Below are positions 52,430 through 61,959 of a stretch of DNA of 64,000 nucleotides, one piece after another. Below the pieces are notes generated by a model that was given only the letters and a program-made list of their open reading frames with translations, was not told the origin of the DNA and made no database searches. Source of the DNA: Doryteuthis pealeii (taxonomy: Eukaryota; Mollusca; Cephalopoda; Myopsida; Loliginidae); the NCBI GenBank assembly GCA_023376005.1, contig CM042152.1, positions 80,170,169-80,234,168 of the forward strand, in the 5' to 3' direction. Made by a program: the position numbers and the translations under genes. Every line of letters begins with the position of its first letter. The first letter of the stretch is position 1.

Positions 52430-52905
52430 AATTTGGAGGCACTCTTAGCGTAACGGTTATGATTATAAAAAATGGAATCGGTGACCCGATCCAGAGCGAG
52501 GTTGTTTGCGTTTCAATTCGCATTCATTCCATTGGGAAAGACATGACTACATCTATTCTCCCCCTCACACATCTAAGGGTAAATAGTCGGACAGACTGGA
52601 TTCTTTAGCCTCGACAAGACAACCAGTCTAGGAGAAATTGACCCTGTGTCACATCCTGTCCATGGTGGAGATGTTGGGTAAATATTTTAAGCGGAGTACA
52701 CCTGGCTATTTTTTCTTCTAGACTAATTTCCTTAACAAGGCTAAATAACCCACTCTACCCTACTATTTTCTCCATAGCTGGAGGGAGAACACATGGATTC
52801 ATACATTTCCCAGGGACAAGTGTGAAGTTTTAATACAGACAGCTTCGTCTAGGATTTGAACTTGGGTCATCGATTCCATTTCCTAAAGACGATGGCGTAG
52901 TGTCC
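52430..52905. mobile_element. SINE-A forward/reverse pair
   Basis: Forward copy 52430-52690 (CTTAGCGTAACGGTTATG to GTGTCACATCCTGTCC) and reverse copy 52685-52905 (AATATTTTAAGCGGAGT to GACGATGGCGTAG) sit tail to tail. Confidence 0.75.
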
Positions 52906-53268
52906 AATTTTTTTAAACTGCATCTGCGCGAGTGGCTGAACAGGACAATTGTTTAATGTCAATCTCTGGTACAGTGACTGCAAACAAACAGTGATGCTTG
53001 CTGGAGTTACTGTTGTCTCTCCTTCCTTTTAACACTCCTTTTTTTTTAGCGTAGTAATAGGAATACACAATACAGTAAGTACATTCTTTCACTGAAGGAA
53101 TAGAGAATAACATTGTGAATTTTCCTTCTCTTAGACCCGTTTCCCTATAAAGGTTAGAAAGTCCAGTCTGCCTTGCTATAGTGAAGAAAATAAACACTTC
53201 AATCAATGTTTATTTCTGTCTTGGTAAATACAGCTACAATGCTGTGTATACGGAATACATTATACAGT
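52906..53268. other. Unassigned; left member of a direct repeat
   Basis: The segment at about 53065-53105 (ACAGTAAGTACATTCTTTCA, then TGAAGGAATAGAGAA) is repeated at 53405-53445, bracketing the palindrome. Confidence 0.6.
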
Positions 53269-53359
53269 AATTTTTAGGAGAATATGTGCTTAATTAAAGT
53301 CATGCCTAATTTTCAAAATTAGGTATGACTTCAATTAAGCACATATTCTCCCAAAAATT
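53269..53359. repeat. Near-perfect palindrome, 45-bp arms, 1-nt centre
   Basis: Arms 53269-53313 and 53315-53359 differ at about three positions (AATTTTTAGGAGAATATGTG and complement). A direct repeat of about 40 bp flanks it at 53065 and 53405, so the block may be an inserted or duplicated unit. Confidence 0.85.
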
Positions 53360-53445
53360 GCCGGCTAAGACCATATCAAACACATTGTTTGTTTACGTTC
53401 ATTATTACAGTAAGTACATTCTTTCAATGAATGAATAGAGAAGAA

Positions 53446-53916
53446 AATAATTATTTTCTTTTAGAATCTTTTTTTTTTTCTTTTTTACTATCTATGCCAA
53501 CTGGAAAAAATGCATTGTTTAAAAGAAGATCAATAAGATTGTGGGGATATCCCGGGTAAAGCCAATTAGCCTTGCATGTAATCTATCCGTGCTACAGTTT
53601 CTTTCTGTTTCGACGTAATCATTGGTTGTAGTAATCCAGTAAGGATGCATGGAGTCTGTTCTGGCACGCAATAAGAGAACGGCCAATCAAAATCATCTTC
53701 GATGTGCGTGTTTTGAATGATAGCGATCATCAGGAAAAAAGAAAAAAAGATAGAGATTATTCGATTTCCTTAAGTGGCAAAAGGCCAAACTGACAAGAAG
53801 GTAAGAAGTGAATTGAGCCGTCAGGTCTATGAAGTGTATTCTTATTAATGTAAACGTTAATCAATATGAATTTATATCAATCAGAACAAGACTAGGATCA
53901 GACACACACAAACAAG

Positions 53917-53918
<2 letters not shown>
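53446..53918. other. Unassigned
   Basis: No feature recognised. Confidence 0.35.
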
Positions 53919-53961
<43 letters not shown>

Positions 53962-54002
53962 GATATATATTCATATATATATATATATTATATATGTATT
54001 AT

Positions 54003-54048
<46 letters not shown>

Positions 54049-54447
54049 TTATATTCATATATATTTTATATATATATATATTTATACATACTCATATATA
54101 TATATATTCATATTTATATGTTTATATATGTATATATGTATATAATTCATATATATATATAATTTATATATATATGAGTGTGGGAGGTGTGTATATATAT
54201 ATATATAAAATTTATTGATATATATTCATATACATATATATTTATATATGTATTATTTTATATATATATATATATGAATATATATATTTATATATATATA
54301 TTATTTATTTATATATTCATATATATATATATTTATATATATTTATACATACTCATATATATATATATATATATTATTCATATTTATATATGTATATATG
54401 TATATAATTCATATATATATATAATTTATATATATGTGTGTGGAGAG

Positions 54448-54489
<42 letters not shown>

Positions 54490-54490
54490 G
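53919..54490. repeat. TA-rich higher-order duplication
   Basis: Two units of about 260 bp (53935-54200 and 54200-54465) share ATTGATATATATTCATATA, TTATACATACTCATATATA and GTGTG(G)GAG(A)GGTGT. The rest is TA/TATT. Every reading frame here is I/Y repeats. Confidence 0.85.
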
Positions 54491-54759
54491 GAAGCGGACA
54501 TATGTATTCATATACCAATAAGCATACAAAGTTACATATATTTTAAGGGGTTGTCCTTATAGTAACGCTTATCGGTTTCCTAAACGGAATCCTCGACACA
54601 ACTTCAAATCTTGTACAAGGATATTTGCTTTTTATTTTACACTCGTTTATGTCCTTGGGAAAGGCATGAATCGATCTGTTTAACCCCCAACTATTAGAAC
54701 ACTCACAGTCACCATTTATTCATGCGTAAAAAACGTATTTTTATTTTGTATCATACATA

Positions 54760-54763
<4 letters not shown>

Positions 54764-54811
<48 letters not shown>
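54764..54811. repeat. (TA)n, left boundary
   Basis: TA run bordering the Penelope-like fragment. Confidence 0.95.
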
Positions 54812-54814
<3 letters not shown>

Positions 54815-55076
54815 TTAAAAAAAATAATAATAGACTCTCCAAATTTAATAAAAACATAGATAAAAGAACTAAAAAAATGAAATAAAAACCAAATTATATA
54901 CCCCATGATGACGACTGGCGAAACAGTCGAAAGCGCTCGGGATATAAGTATGGGAAATATTATATAACAATTGGATCCAGACTCAAAAAAGATCGCAAGA
55001 AGACTGGAAAAAATACAAATCCAAAAAATGAAGAAGGAATACTCCGTGTTGTTCAATAGCACATGCCTAGAAAAAA

Positions 55077-55078
<2 letters not shown>
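54812..55078 (+). mobile_element. Penelope-like fragment: hammerhead-like fold plus start of ORF
   Basis: At 54903-54960 ATGATGA, C, a GACTG/CAGTC stem with loop GCGAAA, then GAAAGCGCTC and GGGATATA. The latter pairs imperfectly with TATACCCC upstream. The first core base is A rather than C. Downstream a frame reads DPDSKKIARRLEKIQIQKMK then KEYSVLFNSTCLEKN. Penelope-like ORFs commonly begin with such a basic helix and a (L/F)FN..C motif. A related frame is at 62867-62974. Bounded by TA runs. Confidence 0.55.
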
Positions 55079-55144
<66 letters not shown>

Positions 55145-55226
55145 CAATTACCATTAAAATATCATGAAGATTTGCGCCACTGCGAGAAACTTAAGTAGGT
55201 AGTCTTTAAACCATGCGATTTTAATC

Positions 55227-55279
<53 letters not shown>

Positions 55280-55314
55280 TAGAGCTTTAAAAAGACCCAC
55301 TAATAGATTCATTA

Positions 55315-55372
<58 letters not shown>
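55079..55372. repeat. Three (TA)n blocks with short spacers
   Basis: TA at 55079-55141, 55231-55275 and 55318-55372, with spacers of 88 and 42 bp and no identified content. Confidence 0.9.
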
Positions 55373-55374
<2 letters not shown>

Positions 55375-55643
55375 CAATAAAAGGGGGGGTGGCAAAGGCG
55401 AAAAACGAGTAGTTAGCAAACTAGTTTCGATCCTCGCTCAACAGAGATAAATATCGAGGATAATCGATTAAAACGAGTGAATGGGACGAGTAAGGAAAAG
55501 AAAAAAAGAAAAGAAAAGAACAATTTATTTTATTTTCTCCTAAAAGAGGAGGAAAATTAGAGACTGTGGAGTTATAATATTTAAACCGAGTAAACCCTCT
55601 CTTACTGATCAAAATATATAACATCTCTAAAATTTTAAGATGG

Positions 55644-55646
<3 letters not shown>
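55373..55646. other. Unassigned
   Basis: Starts AAAGGGGGGGTGG. One low-information antisense frame. No repeat match. Confidence 0.35.
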
Positions 55647-55684
<38 letters not shown>

Positions 55685-56031
55685 GATAGGAGGATTGGAG
55701 TACTATTTCCTGACCAAACAACAATTTTAACCTACTTCTCCCTACCACAAGCACCTAGCAACCTCCTCATCTGATCTCCCCGTACAAACTACAATCCTCT
55801 GATCTCCCCCCCCCCTCTACTTTCCATGATAGATATCCTCTGATCCACCAAATCTTCACTAACTTTCCCTTCCCCTGAATTTCATCACGAACTCACTTTC
55901 TCTTCTATAAATACAAATGTGTTGAATAAATAGACTGATGAAGTTCTTCGCGTAAAGCGGAACGAAATATTTCTCTCCTACTTCTACTTGTTTGAGTCAT
56001 TATTTTTTGTCCACTTTTCCTTTTACCTTAC

Positions 56032-56091
<60 letters not shown>
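55647..56091 (+). mobile_element. TA-bounded element with hammerhead-like 3' fold
   Basis: TA runs at 55647-55681 and 56036-56091 enclose about 354 bp. Near the 3' end CTGATGA, A, a GTTC/GAAC stem (with inner CGC/GCG) and GAAATATT resemble the hammerhead core with one extra base before stem II. No matching stem I is evident. The upstream sequence is pyrimidine-rich. Confidence 0.5.
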
Positions 56092-56093
<2 letters not shown>

Positions 56094-56474
56094 AAGGTAC
56101 TCTGAAATAAGACCTGCGGTTTGCTTAGTTACCAGTTATCTTGATTAGTTTGTCACTGAGATGTAACAATGTAGGCCGAGAGAGTGTTATAAGTGTTGTA
56201 CAAGCGTATGTCTGTATCATCGATCGATGTACAGATGTCTTACTACGTTGTCATCTTGTATATTTTTCACAAATTGAATTAATTATTAATCAGGATGTTT
56301 GGCTAAATCTTAGATGACTACAACCGAAAAGAGGAAACATATTGAGATTGAAAAGAAGTTCTTAATAATGAGTTTGTCTTAGTACAGAAAATATGTAAAA
56401 GCCAACTTGGGAGCAATTTGATATTTTGCAAGCGTTTTCATCATTGTAACTAAAAACCTAAAATAAACACTCAT

Positions 56475-56512
<38 letters not shown>
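56092..56512 (+). mobile_element. Retroposed 3' end with AATAAA and poly(A)
   Basis: AAAATAAACACTCATATTT at about 56460 is followed by a pure A-run of about 34 (56479-56512), which looks like a reverse-transcribed polyadenylated RNA. The upstream 370 bp hold no open frame I recognise, so it may be a LINE or mRNA 3' UTR. A SINE-A head starts right after the A-run. Confidence 0.6.
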
Positions 56513-56517
<5 letters not shown>

Positions 56518-56805
56518 GACGCGTGGTCTAATGGTTAGAGTTTTAGGAAATGGACTCGTCGACCCGAATTCAATCCCTGGGCGAAGCTGTTTGCATTTCC
56601 CATGGCGCTGATACCCTTGGGAGAGGTAAGAATCCAATTCTCCCTCCAGCTATGGGTAAATAGCAGGACAGACTGGGCTCTTTAACTATGCCTAGGTAAC
56701 CAGTCTAGGGCAGGGAAAACTCTGAATTCAAACCTGTTAAACCCCGCTTAAGAAATTGACCTTGTGTCGCATCCTGCTCGTGCGGAGGGGTTAGTAAATA
56801 TGTAT
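56513..56805 (+). mobile_element. SINE-A copy, complete
   Basis: GACGCGTGGTCTAATGGTTAG, TTCAATCCCTGGGC, GATACCCTTGGGAGAGG, GCTATGGGTAAATAGCAGG and TGTGTCGCATCCTGCTCG. Confidence 0.85.
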
Positions 56806-56849
56806 ATTTAAAAAACAAAAAAATTAAAAAATTACAACAGACTACTGCT

Positions 56850-57205
56850 ATTTCACTGATTTTTTCAGGTGTTGGGTTAATACAGCTCTGACAATCATCT
56901 CTGGGCTGCAGGTTCAATCCTGGCCAAGGGTGATAGTAACATAAAATACTTAACATAGCTGAACACTTGTAGCCGGTCATGGTTAACGGAATGAGAACAT
57001 CATACCCGCGTGGAATGAATAAAGGGTTCGGTTCGAAGTTCCGTAAAGGCTCCCAATTACGACATGAAGGTTCCCGAGTATGAAGGGAAGTTTCCCGAGT
57101 CCGACAAGAAACACCTGAAGAAGGCCGGAGGGCACATCGACCGAAACGTTGTTTGTATAACAATGAAGATGAGGACAATAGTCCGAATAATCCAAATAAT
57201 ATAAA
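56850..57205 (+). mobile_element. T3 SINE copy
   Basis: GGGCTGCAGGTTCAATCCTGG (B-box GGTTCAATCC), AAGGGTGATAGTAACATAA, GTAGCCGGTCATGGTTAAC, GAATAAAGGGTTCGG, two 21-bp repeats, CTGAAGAAGGCCGGAGGGCA..ATCGACCGAAACGTTG, and AATCCAAATAAT. Confidence 0.8.
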
Positions 57206-57337
57206 ATAGAGTGATGGTTACTGAAACGGTGGTTAGATCAGAATAGATACTCAGATCTTCAGACATTTTAATAAATTAGTCGATTTTTAATATCATTATT
57301 ATATATTGTCAATAAATTTTAGAATAACATGCATGGT

Positions 57338-57342
<5 letters not shown>
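57206..57342. other. Unassigned
   Basis: Nothing recognised. Confidence 0.35.

Positions 57343-57390
<48 letters not shown>
57343..57390. repeat. (CA)n microsatellite
   Basis: Pure CA run of about 48 bases. Confidence 0.95.
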
Positions 57391-57394
<4 letters not shown>

Positions 57395-57417
57395 TTATGT
57401 ATCCATAAAAGTAAGAG

Positions 57418-57668
57418 TCGTCGGGTGGCCTAAAGTCGGTATCAGCCAATCGGCAAGGGAGTCTATCCCCTTTTCATTAGCGTCGTTTAAGGAGATAGTT
57501 TTTTTTTGCGTCTAAGGTGGAGAGCCACACCTAACCATCAGCTCCTTACTTTACCACACAGATCGCTGTGCTACTCATACGCTGAGTTGGCGAGGGCTGG
57601 TATCGAACTAGGAACCTTGTGGTTTCTAGCCGAACGCTCTACCGACTGAGCTAACACGGCCCTTTAAA
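57418..57668 (-). mobile_element. SINE-B copy (reverse), complete
   Basis: GTCGTCGGGTGGCCTAAAGTC at the tail, GAACTAGGAACCTTGTGG, CGCTCTACCGACTGAGCTAAC at the head and GGCCC at the end. Confidence 0.85.
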
Positions 57669-58029
57669 GGGCCGGGTATGTATTCATAGATATATAATTT
57701 TCGGTGGTACACTTTTTAAAGTAGCACATAGATCATATATTACGGTCCTGTTGATCTTTTATCAAAATGTTTCAGTTCGATCAATACTTGAACCATTAAA
57801 TTAACTAATGGAATAACCAAGGTACCAGTCATGTTAGAGGAATTCTCAGAATATGCAATTCGAGTTAAAAGGTTAGTTATTTTAGTCGGTGATAGAGAAC
57901 CTAAAAGTTGAATGATATCGTCATACTGGTCTTGTAGTTCGCAGCATCTGGGAGAAAATTAACCTGTTGGATAATTCAAGACCCGGGGGTGGGTTACCAT
58001 TTTTATTTAATTCCACTTGTTTATATTCA
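57669..58029. other. Unassigned
   Basis: No repeat or frame recognised. Confidence 0.35.
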
Positions 58030-58212
58030 ATATTATGGAGGTGCAATTAGCGTCGTAGAAAATAGAATCAGTAACCAAAGTTCAAATCCTGGACGAAGTT
58101 GTGGTAATCCAAAGTAATATGAAACGCACTCGGGGGCCTCCATGTCGTAATCGGGAGCTTTCACTGAACTTCGAACCGAACAATTCATTCAATCCACGAC
58201 AAGAAGCTTATG

Positions 58213-58215
<3 letters not shown>
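58030..58215. mobile_element. SINE-A head fragment and reversed T3 fragment
   Basis: 58040-58115 has GCGTCGTAGAAAATAGAATC and AAAGTTCAAATCCTGGAC (SINE-A). 58135-58205 is T3 on the minus strand (CATGTCGTAATCGGGAGC, CTGAACTTCGAACCGAAC). Confidence 0.6.

Positions 58216-58216
<1 letters not shown>

Positions 58217-58258
<42 letters not shown>
58217..58258. repeat. (TA)n microsatellite
   Basis: TA run of about 42 bases. Confidence 0.95.
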
Positions 58259-58259
<1 letters not shown>

Positions 58260-58619
58260 CAGTCCTTGAGGCTGTTAGTATTTCTTTTCTCAGACCTACT
58301 CTGTGCAGACAAACACCGAGACACTCTATCTATTTACTGGGAGGTATTCATAACCCTTGTTTAACCTAGGGCACACACACATACCCCTCTTTCCCCATTT
58401 TTTGTCCCCCCCCCCCCACTCTCTGGTTTACCCCCATTCGTTCTTATTAATTTCTTTACATTCTGACTTTTAATTGTCACCGGTGTAAATACTTGAAAAA
58501 GTACCGGTCGAAAAGGCCTTCGTATCCCCTTTATTTTATATTTTATTTCATAATAAAATATCACCTCCCCATTTACATATGATTCCTCTACTTTTAGTAG
58601 TTTATAAGTTTTCATGTAC

Positions 58620-58622
<3 letters not shown>
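58259..58622. other. TA-bounded unassigned block
   Basis: Includes a CACACACA/C-run stretch (58371-58418). A reverse frame of 84 codons has KTYKLLKVEESYVNGEVIF-like composition but no recognised domain. Flanked by TA runs on both sides. Confidence 0.45.

Positions 58623-58676
<54 letters not shown>
58623..58676. repeat. (TA)n, left boundary of T2
   Basis: TA run of about 54 bases. Confidence 0.95.
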
Positions 58677-58679
<3 letters not shown>

Positions 58680-58905
58680 ATTTTTGGATGTTTGTTTATT
58701 TAGAAACGTTGCTGATAAAGTATATATTAAATTTTTTACTTGAAAGCACTTACAACGCATGTATCGCATAAAATTCGATACTTTTTCTTATATAGGTCTG
58801 TTTGTTGTTATTATTCTCTCAATAACGCCCCCTTACCTATTATGGTAGAGGCGCGTAGTATCGCTTGACAAGCTTAATTTCGCTAGGATGGTCAGCTGTG
58901 TACTG

Positions 58906-58972
58906 TGGCCGAGGCGATAAAAGTGTTTCACTAGTGTTTCACTGCGTCTGCTGAAGTCCCGGTTTCGATTTC
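58906..58972 (+). promoter_or_regulatory. Pol III type 2-like A and B boxes of T2
   Basis: TGGCCGAGGCG (58906-58916) matches the A-box consensus at all positions, as in tRNA-Ser and tRNA-Leu (GTGGCCGAG). GGTTTCGATTTC (58961) matches the B-box loosely. Spacing is about 45 nt. AGTGTTTCACT is duplicated between the boxes. The region does not fold as an intact tRNA. Confidence 0.6.
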
Positions 58973-58995
58973 TGTCGGAGGGAAATCGTTAGTAT

Positions 58996-59041
58996 ATACC
59001 GCTGATGAGACTTAATAAAGTCGAAACAGTCTGTACGGTAT
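58996..59041 (+). ncRNA. Hammerhead ribozyme, type I, complete core
   Basis: Stem I is ATACCG (58996-59001) with CGGTAT (59036-59041), 6 bp. The core CTGATGA is at 59002-59008. Stem II is GACTT/AAGTC with loop AATA. GAAA is at 59023-59026, then stem III of A-U and C-G with the mini-hairpin AGTCT, and the triplet GTA. Predicted cleavage is after 59035. All conserved core positions agree. Confidence 0.88.
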
Positions 59042-59151
59042 TCTACACATCGAGCCATCCTTTACTGGGATTACACTTGTCAAGTTCATTTTCTATAAGA
59101 AAAAGTATCGAATTTTATGCGTTGTAAGTGCTTTCAAGTAAAAAAAATTTA

Positions 59152-59153
<2 letters not shown>

Positions 59154-59188
<35 letters not shown>
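59154..59188. repeat. (TA)n, shared boundary of T2 and T4
   Basis: TA run of about 35 bases. Confidence 0.95.
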
Positions 59189-59191
<3 letters not shown>

Positions 59192-59535
59192 GGCTGGATT
59201 GCATCCTAAACGCTTTTGATACAACTTTTATCTTCTATTACATTTTTACTTCAAACTTTATTGAGTTTTTCTCATTGTTGTTGTCACTTTTAGTTTTAAA
59301 AATAAAATTTATTTTATTTTTTATACAAAATACGCATTTTCATACATATTTTAAAAGACATTCCGTTCCAGAACGTGAGCATTGTTTGAGCCTCTTGTGC
59401 CAAACGGTTACTATTCCCTCTTTCTTTCATAAATATAGTTGCTCTTGAGGAAGACCGCTTTATTAAAAGGTCGAAACAGATATCTGTCAGCATACTAATA
59501 TTATCATTTGTTTTTTCTATCTATTTTCATTCATA
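59189..59535 (+). mobile_element. T4 element, hammerhead-derived fold
   Basis: Sister of 33300-33735. A decayed frame (KIKFILFFIQNTHF at about 59300) leads into TAGTTGCT, CTTGAGGA, A, a GACC/GGTC stem, GAAA, a palindromic stem III CAGATATCTG, GTC, then AGCATACTA. TGCT/AGCA and TAGT/ACTA can form stem I with a bulge. The core has one extra T, so activity is doubtful, but the cleavage triplet and stems survive. Confidence 0.6.
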
Positions 59536-59575
59536 TATATATATATATATATATATACATACATATATATAAGTT
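59536..59575. repeat. (TA)n microsatellite
   Basis: TA run with CATACATA. Confidence 0.9.
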
Positions 59576-59699
59576 TATATAAAATTACACCATAGAATAT
59601 AGACATGAACTTAATCAATACCATACATGATCCCCAATGGTGCTAACACATTGTTAAAACCAATTACTAAAAAGTATGAATATAAATACACAACATATA

Positions 59700-59930
59700 T
59701 TACTTCCTAACCGTTAGGCATGACATAACCTCGGACGGGTTGATATTCCGTTAAAATCAATAAACCAACCAACAAGAAGTTTCCTGAGTTCGACAAGAAG
59801 GTTATCAAATCCGACAAGAAACACCTGAAGAAGGTCGAGAGGGGGACATCGGCCGAAACGTTGTTTATATAACAATGAAGATGATGACAATAGTACGAAT
59901 AATCTAAATAATCCAAAACTTAGTTTGTCT
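59700..59930 (+). mobile_element. SINE-D trace and T3 SINE copy
   Basis: 59705-59755 is a SINE-D tail word set (GCATGACATAACCTCGG, GTTGATATTCCGTTAAAA). 59770-59925 is T3: two 21-bp repeats, CTGAAGAAGGTCGAGAGGG..ATCGGCCGAAACGTTG, then GAAGATGATGACAATAGTAC and AATCC repeats. Confidence 0.75.
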
Positions 59931-60234
59931 CCATTGCACTAACTATTTTTCTGAAACATTTCATTGGTTGCATTCGAAACAGCTAAAACTCTGACGAAGT
60001 TCGTTCGTGAGATGAATCACGTATATGTCATGACTTGAAGTATTGACGTCATTGGAGACACGAATTAAAGAAGAAGAAGAAGAAAAAAGGGAAGAAAATA
60101 AATAATGAGTCGAAAAAGACGAGGGATTTTAATTAGCCTCTTGGGAAGGCGCGTAATTATAAGAGTTTTAATGGCAACACGGGGTAGGAGATTTGCAAAT
60201 GTTAACATATAAAACTGTTATCCTATTAACAGAA

Positions 60235-60236
<2 letters not shown>
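59931..60236. other. Unassigned
   Basis: Contains a (GAA)n patch at 60070. Nothing else recognised. Confidence 0.35.
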
Positions 60237-60292
<56 letters not shown>

Positions 60293-60756
60293 ATATATAT
60301 ATATATGTGTGTGTGTATACACACACATATATACGTATATGTATATACACACACAAACACACACTCATATATGTATACACACATACTTATATATGTATAC
60401 ACATACACTCATATATGTACACACACATACTCATATATGTACACACACACACACACTAATATATGTACACACACACATATTTATATATATATATATTTAC
60501 ACACTCACACACACATACACACATATATTTACACACACACACATACACACATATATACACACACACACACATATATACACACACACACATATTTACACAC
60601 ACACACACATATACACACTCACACACACATACACACATATATTTACACACACACGCATACACACATATATCTACACACACACACACATACACACATATAT
60701 TTACACACACACATATATACACATATATTTACACACACATATATACACATATATTT

Positions 60757-60823
<67 letters not shown>

Positions 60824-60825
60824 TA
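60237..60825. repeat. Compound TA/CA/TG microsatellite
   Basis: TA, GT, then over 400 bp of ACACACAT/ATATAC mixtures with an irregular period of about 20-60 bp, closing with TA. The many long overlapping frames (I/Y/T/H) are artefacts. Confidence 0.95.
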
Positions 60826-61009
60826 AATTGAGATTATTCCTGCTGTAAATGAGGTCGGTTCGCAAGGTTACGGGGCTAAGTCCGACTGCGCCCCCCTGTA
60901 AATTGTTAGACTTGTGGCCCTCATTAAAAGCACAAAATCCTTCACATACTTTCTAAAAGAAATCGAAAGAAGAAAGAGGAAAAAAAGACAGAAATGCGAC
61001 ATAGACATA
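60826..61009. other. Unassigned
   Basis: GGTTACGGGGCTAAGTCCGACTG stands out in GC but matches nothing I recognise. Confidence 0.35.
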
Positions 61010-61110
61010 AAACCCATCTATTAGTTAAATAGTACCACTACTGTTCTTCTACAAGGATGACTTTGCTATTAAGTAACCAATGAATGCTGATATGGCATTA
61101 AACAAAGAAA
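61010..61110 (+). mobile_element. SINE-C tail fragment
   Basis: TAGTTAAATAGTACCACTACTGTTCTTC, shortened here to its start TAGTTAAATAGTACC, then CAAGGATGACTTTGC and GATATGGCATTAAACAAAG. Confidence 0.7.
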
Positions 61111-61959
61111 ATAATGGACATAAAAGAATTCTTAGTTGTAAAAATCTTATTTTTTCTGGAATAAACTTTGTGTCATTTGCGCGAAGAATGACTGGGAAAA
61201 GAATCTATAATATAAATATTATTTGTGTTAATGTAAAAAAAAAAATTACTGTTGCATTTCATATAGTGTTAATAATCTTTATGCATGATGGGGGGGGGAA
61301 TCATCCTCTTAACCGACAACCCTGTGCTCTAATAATGGAACCACACCTAAGAGTTCAATTTATTTTTGATTTCTTTAAGAAGGGTTTTGGTAACCAGTAT
61401 CAGCCACCAAGTTCTTTTAAGTAAACCTCTACTAGTTCAGCCACCAGTCCTATGCTTTAACCATTGAGCAATATCGAAAAAGCTAGTCATGCACGTGATA
61501 GATTGAAAGGCGCCGTTGAACAATAGTTAATTAACGCGAGAAATAAGGTAATATCTTGTGAAGCACATCAAATCACGATTTTAACTGGTGGAGATTTCAA
61601 TTTAAGTTTTTTTAAATAGATGTATTACAGGAAGAAATAATACCATTGATAGATATTGCATTGTTTTTGTGTTTTGTTAGTTGTGTTTTTCGTTGCTTTT
61701 TTTTCATTCCTTCCAGATTTTAAAAGAAACTATTACATTTACAATTACAACAATACACTACACACACACAATCATATATATATATATAATGTATTCCTTA
61801 TAGTGTACTATACATTTGAGGTGCGATTGTTACCATTTGTTAACAAGCAGTATGGTAACAATCGCCCCTTAAATGTTTTTGTCAGCACCTTTCTGTCCAA
61901 TAAGGACCATGGTGTAGTGTCCAAAATAAATAAATAAATATATAAAATACATAAATAAA
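61111..61959. other. Unassigned with short inverted repeat at 61815-61870
   Basis: GAGGTGCGATTGTTACCATTTG and ATGGTAACAATCGCCCCTTAA are complementary, giving a hairpin of about 20 bp. A G-run sits at 61290. No gene recognised. Confidence 0.45.

Larger units (their letters stand above)
58677..59160 (+). mobile_element. T2 element: inverted arms, tRNA-like head and hammerhead
   Basis: Arms 58721-58795 and 59093-59160 are reverse complements (TTTTTTACTTGAAAGCACTT and CGATACTTTTTCTTAT with complements; the left arm has an 8-11 nt duplication). Between them lie a tRNA-like region (58901-58980) and a complete hammerhead (58996-59041). TA runs abut both ends. It has no coding capacity. The layout suits a Penelope-type terminal repeat or a non-autonomous derivative. 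Confidence 0.75.

Noticed and set aside
58901..58980. Functional tRNA-Ser gene
   Set aside because: The A-box matches, but the arms do not pair and an internal 11-nt duplication disrupts the anticodon region.
60193..60831. Overlapping frames of 88-187 codons made of Y, T, H, I and V
   Set aside because: Translations of TA/CA/TG microsatellites on both strands.
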